Source: Desulfatibacillum sp.
GTDB taxonomy: Bacteria; Desulfobacterota; Desulfobacteria; Desulfobacterales; SpSt-501
Direction of reading: 5' to 3'
Length of the DNA: 64,000 nucleotides
Assembly: GCA_020725555.1 (NCBI GenBank)
Contig: DYEU01000005.1
Location: forward strand, 1 to 64,000
Position 1 is the stretch's first letter. The number at the start of each line of letters is the position of its first letter. Shown here piece by piece: positions 62,337 through 64,000 of the stretch. The notes beneath the pieces were generated by a model, which searched no databases, had not been told where the DNA came from, and was given only the letters and a program-made list of their open reading frames with translations. Made by a program: the position numbers and the translations under genes.

Positions 62337-62540
62337 TCAGACGAGCTTTTCCACTTCCGAGGCCGCGGGCCCCTTGGCGCCCTGCTGGATCTCGAAGCGC
62401 ACCTTGTCGCCCTCGACCAGCGAGCGGAACCCCTTGCCCTTGATGGCGGAGTAGTGGACGAAAATGTCCTGCCCGTCGTCTTTCTTGATGAACCCGTAGC
62501 CCTTCTTCTCGTTAAACCACTTCACGACTCCTTCCGGCAT
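62337..62540 (-). CDS. Cold-shock domain protein (CspA family)
   Basis: A 67-residue single-stranded nucleic acid-binding beta-barrel. RNP1 is KKGYGFIKK and RNP2 is DIFVHYSAI. It melts RNA secondary structure and can act as transcription antiterminator. GGGGAGGAG is upstream of the ATG at 62540. It follows its paralogue (62567-62773) by 26 bases and shares the terminator at 62257-62284. Confidence 0.95.
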   Translation of the reverse strand: MPEGVVKWFNEKKGYGFIKKDDGQDIFVHYSAIKGKGFRSLVEGDKVRFEIQQGAKGPAASEVEKLV

Positions 62541-62566
62541 GACCTCTTCTCCTCCCCTGTGGTGTG

Positions 62567-62773
62567 TTATCCGACGACCTTTTCGACGTTGACGGCGGAC
62601 GGGCCTTTTTCGCCCTGCTCGACATCAAAACGAACCCGGTCGCCTTCGGCCAGCGACTTGTAGCCTTCCCCGCGGATGGCGGAGTAGTGGACGAAGATGT
62701 CCTTGCCGCCCTCCTGCTGGATGAAGCCCCACCCCTTCTTGTTGTTGAACCACTTGACGATGCCTTCCTGCAT
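62567..62773 (-). CDS. Cold-shock domain protein (CspA family), first of two
   Basis: A 68-residue paralogue with RNP1 KKGWGFIQQ and RNP2 DIFVHYSAI. Start ATG 62773 (MQEGIVKWF) is preferred because family members begin there; an in-frame ATG at 62785 directly abuts AGGGGAGG and seems too close. It lies about 100 bases downstream of an intrinsic terminator on the same strand (62876-62909), so its expression may need read-through of that terminator or a promoter not seen in between. It is the first gene of the two-gene operon. Confidence 0.93.
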   Translation of the reverse strand: MQEGIVKWFNNKKGWGFIQQEGGKDIFVHYSAIRGEGYKSLAEGDRVRFDVEQGEKGPSAVNVEKVVG

Positions 62774-62875
62774 GCCGCTCTGCATCCTCCCCTGCGCGAG
62801 ATCCCGGCCGCCCCGTATCCCTGTCCCCCCGCGGACCGGATCCCGGCGGGGGATGGGCTTGCGGCCGTCGACAAT

Positions 62876-62909
62876 AAAAAAAAGGCAGAGCCCGCAAGAG
62901 CTCTGCCTT
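62876..62909 (-). terminator. Intrinsic terminator upstream of the cold-shock genes
   Basis: On the minus strand AAGGCAGAGC (62909-62900), an 8-base loop, and GCTCTGCCTT (62891-62882) form a perfect 10-bp stem followed by a T run from 62883 to 62876. It points towards the cold-shock genes and ends about 100 bases before the first start codon. Confidence 0.85.
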
Positions 62910-63002
62910 GATCGATCACGATCCGCGAAACAAAACCATTCGGAACACGCTGCCGCTCGAACCGGAGCCCGCGCCGCGAAATCCCGCGCAAGCGGCGCGA
63001 TG
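62876..63002 (-). ncRNA. Candidate structured small RNA or attenuated leader upstream of the cold-shock genes
   Basis: A predicted transcript of about 125 bases starts after the promoter at 63009-63037 and ends at the terminator 62876-62909. It can fold into three local hairpins: CGCGCCGC/GCGGCGCG (62999-62992 with 62977-62970) at the 5 prime end, GATCG/CGATC (62923-62919 with 62914-62910), and the terminator stem. No open frame with a convincing ribosome site is seen in it. It does not resemble 6S, SRP or tmRNA that I can recognise. It is either a free small RNA or the aborted leader of the cold-shock mRNA. Confidence 0.5.
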
Positions 63003-63008
63003 GGACGT

Positions 63009-63037
63009 ATCATCCCGAAAACCCCCATGAATGTCAA
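63009..63037 (-). promoter_or_regulatory. Promoter of the candidate small RNA/cold-shock leader
   Basis: On the minus strand a perfect TTGACA (63037 to 63032) and GATGAT (63014 to 63009) are 17 bases apart. Expected start near 63002. Confidence 0.65.
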
Positions 63038-63068
63038 CAAAAAAAAACGCGCCCGGCGCGCCGGGCGC
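63038..63068 (-). terminator. Palindromic hairpin with T-tract on the minus strand
   Basis: GCGCCCGGCG-CGCCGGGCGC (63049-63068) is a perfect 20-base palindrome followed on the minus strand, after a short CG, by a T-rich run (63047 to 63039). It has the look of an intrinsic terminator directly upstream of the 63037 promoter, although no minus-strand gene precedes it within the window; it may insulate this promoter from antisense transcription. Confidence 0.6.
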
Positions 63069-63075
63069 AGGCTTC

Positions 63076-63115
63076 GGAAGGGGGATTCCCACATCTTGTG
63101 GCCGACTCCCCTTCC
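63076..63115. repeat. Long hairpin-forming repeat
   Basis: GGAAGGGGGA (63076-63085) pairs with TCCCCTTCC (63107-63115) with one bulged G, and an inner CCAC/GTGG stem (63089-63092 with 63098-63101) closes a 5-base loop. A stable hairpin could form in RNA from either strand. It lies between the cold-shock promoter region and the divergent transglutaminase-like gene. Confidence 0.5.
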
Positions 63116-63172
63116 CCGCTCAAGGGAAAGCGGCCGCTTGCGGGCCGGAAATCCCGTGCTATCCTGGACGTC

Positions 63173-64000
63173 ATGGAGCGCCTCTCCTTTTCCCAAGCCG
63201 CGGCGGGCGCCGACGCCCTCGCGCTCCAAACGCCCGGCCCGGCCGCGATCCGCCGCGAGCTTCGCGCAAGCCTCGTTCTCGCAGCGCTTTGCGCCGCGGC
63301 GTTTCTCGGCCTTCTGCTCGTGCGCCTCGATTTCCCCGGGCGCCCGGCGGCGGGCCCCCCGGCCCCGCCGGAGCCGGCGGCCGCGCCCAGTTTCGCGCGC
63401 CAGTCCTGGATGACGGTCTACCAGCAGGAGCGGCGCATCGGGTTCGCGGCCGGCCGGATCGCGCGGCGGCTGAAGGGCTGGGAGCTGGAGGAGACGATTC
63501 TTTTGGGATCCGTGCGCTCGGCCTGGTGCAGCCGCTGCGGCTGGAGACCCGCGCCGAGCTCGCGCCCGATCTGGCCCTGCGCCGCTTCCGCTTCGAGGCC
63601 GGCTCGGGCGGCCTGCGCTTCCGGGCCGAGGGGGAAAAGGAGGGCGAGCGGCTCCGCGCCGTGCTCGACTCCGGCTCGGGCCCGCAGACGGTCGAGATCC
63701 GGGTCCCCGGCCGCACGACCCTTTCCGCCGCGATCCTCCCCGCGCTCGCCGGGCGGCCCCTGCGGCCGGGGGAGCGCTTCGCCTTCGACGTCTTCGACCC
63801 CGCCGCCCTCGCCGCGATCCCCGCCGAGGCCGAGGTGCTCGAGCGCGAGGAGCTCGCCCTTCCCGGCGGGCCGACCCCCGCCTGGCGCCTCCGGCTCTCG
63901 CTCCGCGGGGTCTCGCAGACCCTCTGGGTGGACGATGCCGGGGAGCTCCTGCGGGCGCGCGGCGTTCTCGGCCTGCGCCTCGAGCGCGCCTCGCGGCAGG
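63173..64000 (+). pseudogene. Transglutaminase-like membrane protein, frameshifted and cut by the window edge
   Basis: From ATG 63173 the frame reads a basic N-terminus, a membrane helix ([17 protein letters not shown] near residues 34-50), a proline/alanine linker and a beta-rich start ([28 protein letters not shown]). After the TTG at 63503-63505 the sensible sequence continues in another frame: ATC at 63508 starts [20 protein letters not shown], then a long conserved-looking stretch to the window end ([13 protein letters not shown]). Inserting one base at 63505-63507 would restore LLRIRALGL. This N-terminal pattern resembles periplasmic transglutaminase-like proteins of Geobacter relatives; the catalytic core would be beyond 64000. 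It may be a true pseudogene or a sequence error. Confidence 0.6.

Noticed and set aside
62950..62968. GGTTCGA on the minus strand as a tRNA T-arm
   Set aside because: No acceptor stem, D-arm or anticodon arm can be built around it.

Overview
The window is visibly very G+C-rich (about 70 percent by eye; not computed), densely packed and free of mobile elements, CRISPR arrays and recognisable tRNA or rRNA genes. The gene set suggests a Gram-negative anaerobe or facultative anaerobe of the Desulfobacterota/Desulfuromonadia type. The evidence is a Geobacter-like NifA, a pentahaem nitrite reductase NrfA with its quinol-side partner NrfH, a B12-dependent class II ribonucleotide reductase, CooC and a RACo-like corrinoid activator, a three-part ferredoxin-containing glutamate synthase, a DUF6178 protein and a PEP-CTERM surface protein. 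The lineage is an inference from family content, not a phylogeny.

Layout. 1-5.3 kb: Na+/Ca2+ antiporter, a convergent B12-binding radical SAM gene that shares a palindromic divergent promoter with a secreted cyclophilin, then a phenylacetate-CoA ligase and ACT-protein pair. 5.3-9.3 kb (minus strand): nrfHA behind a perfect TTGAC-N4-GTCAA palindrome, and a three-gene unit (cyclic-nucleotide-binding protein, radical SAM, HTH/Zn-ribbon). 9.4-15.9 kb (minus): gltB1-gltB2-gltB3D-purF. 16.4-28.4 kb: Tat-type M48 lipoprotein peptidase, then the nitrogen-control block glnE, glnD-amtB-glnB/K-glnA, a strong terminator, and convergent nifA. A sigma-54 promoter lies immediately before glnD, and a 12-bp motif is shared by the glnD and nifA promoter regions. 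28.5-34 kb: dinB, shikimate kinase, PEP-CTERM protein, and nrdJ behind tandem NrdR-type boxes. 34-37.1 kb (minus): znuA-znuC-znuB-zur with a candidate Zur operator. 37.2-40.1 kb (minus): acyl-CoA dehydrogenase, phasin-like protein, cysS. 40.4-47.2 kb: a seven-gene run (CooC, AcuC-type deacetylase, CBS protein, PrmA-like methyltransferase, sirtuin, RACo lacking its ferredoxin domain, cysteine desulfurase), mostly with 4-bp overlaps. 47.3-56.2 kb: a degenerate RelA/SpoT synthetase followed without a gap by GT4, GT4, GH130, GT4, GH130 and a lipoprotein hydrolase. 56.3-60.4 kb (minus): rdgB, AmpG-like transporter, DUF6178, FN3 protein. 60.5-64 kb: recN, two tandem cold-shock genes on the minus strand behind an intrinsic terminator and a candidate structured RNA, and a frameshifted transglutaminase-like gene cut by the window edge.

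How the genes work together. Nitrate/nitrite ammonification (nrfHA), ammonium uptake (amtB), assimilation (glnA, the three-part glutamate synthase) and the full PII signalling chain (glnD, glnE, glnB/K) plus NifA sit within about 22 kb, so a nitrogen-balance theme dominates the first half. Two gene clusters look least well described: the deacetylase/corrinoid-activation operon at 40.4-47.2 kb and the alarmone-synthetase/mannoside cluster at 47.3-55.0 kb. The most interesting non-coding signal is the structured RNA with terminator upstream of the cold-shock genes.
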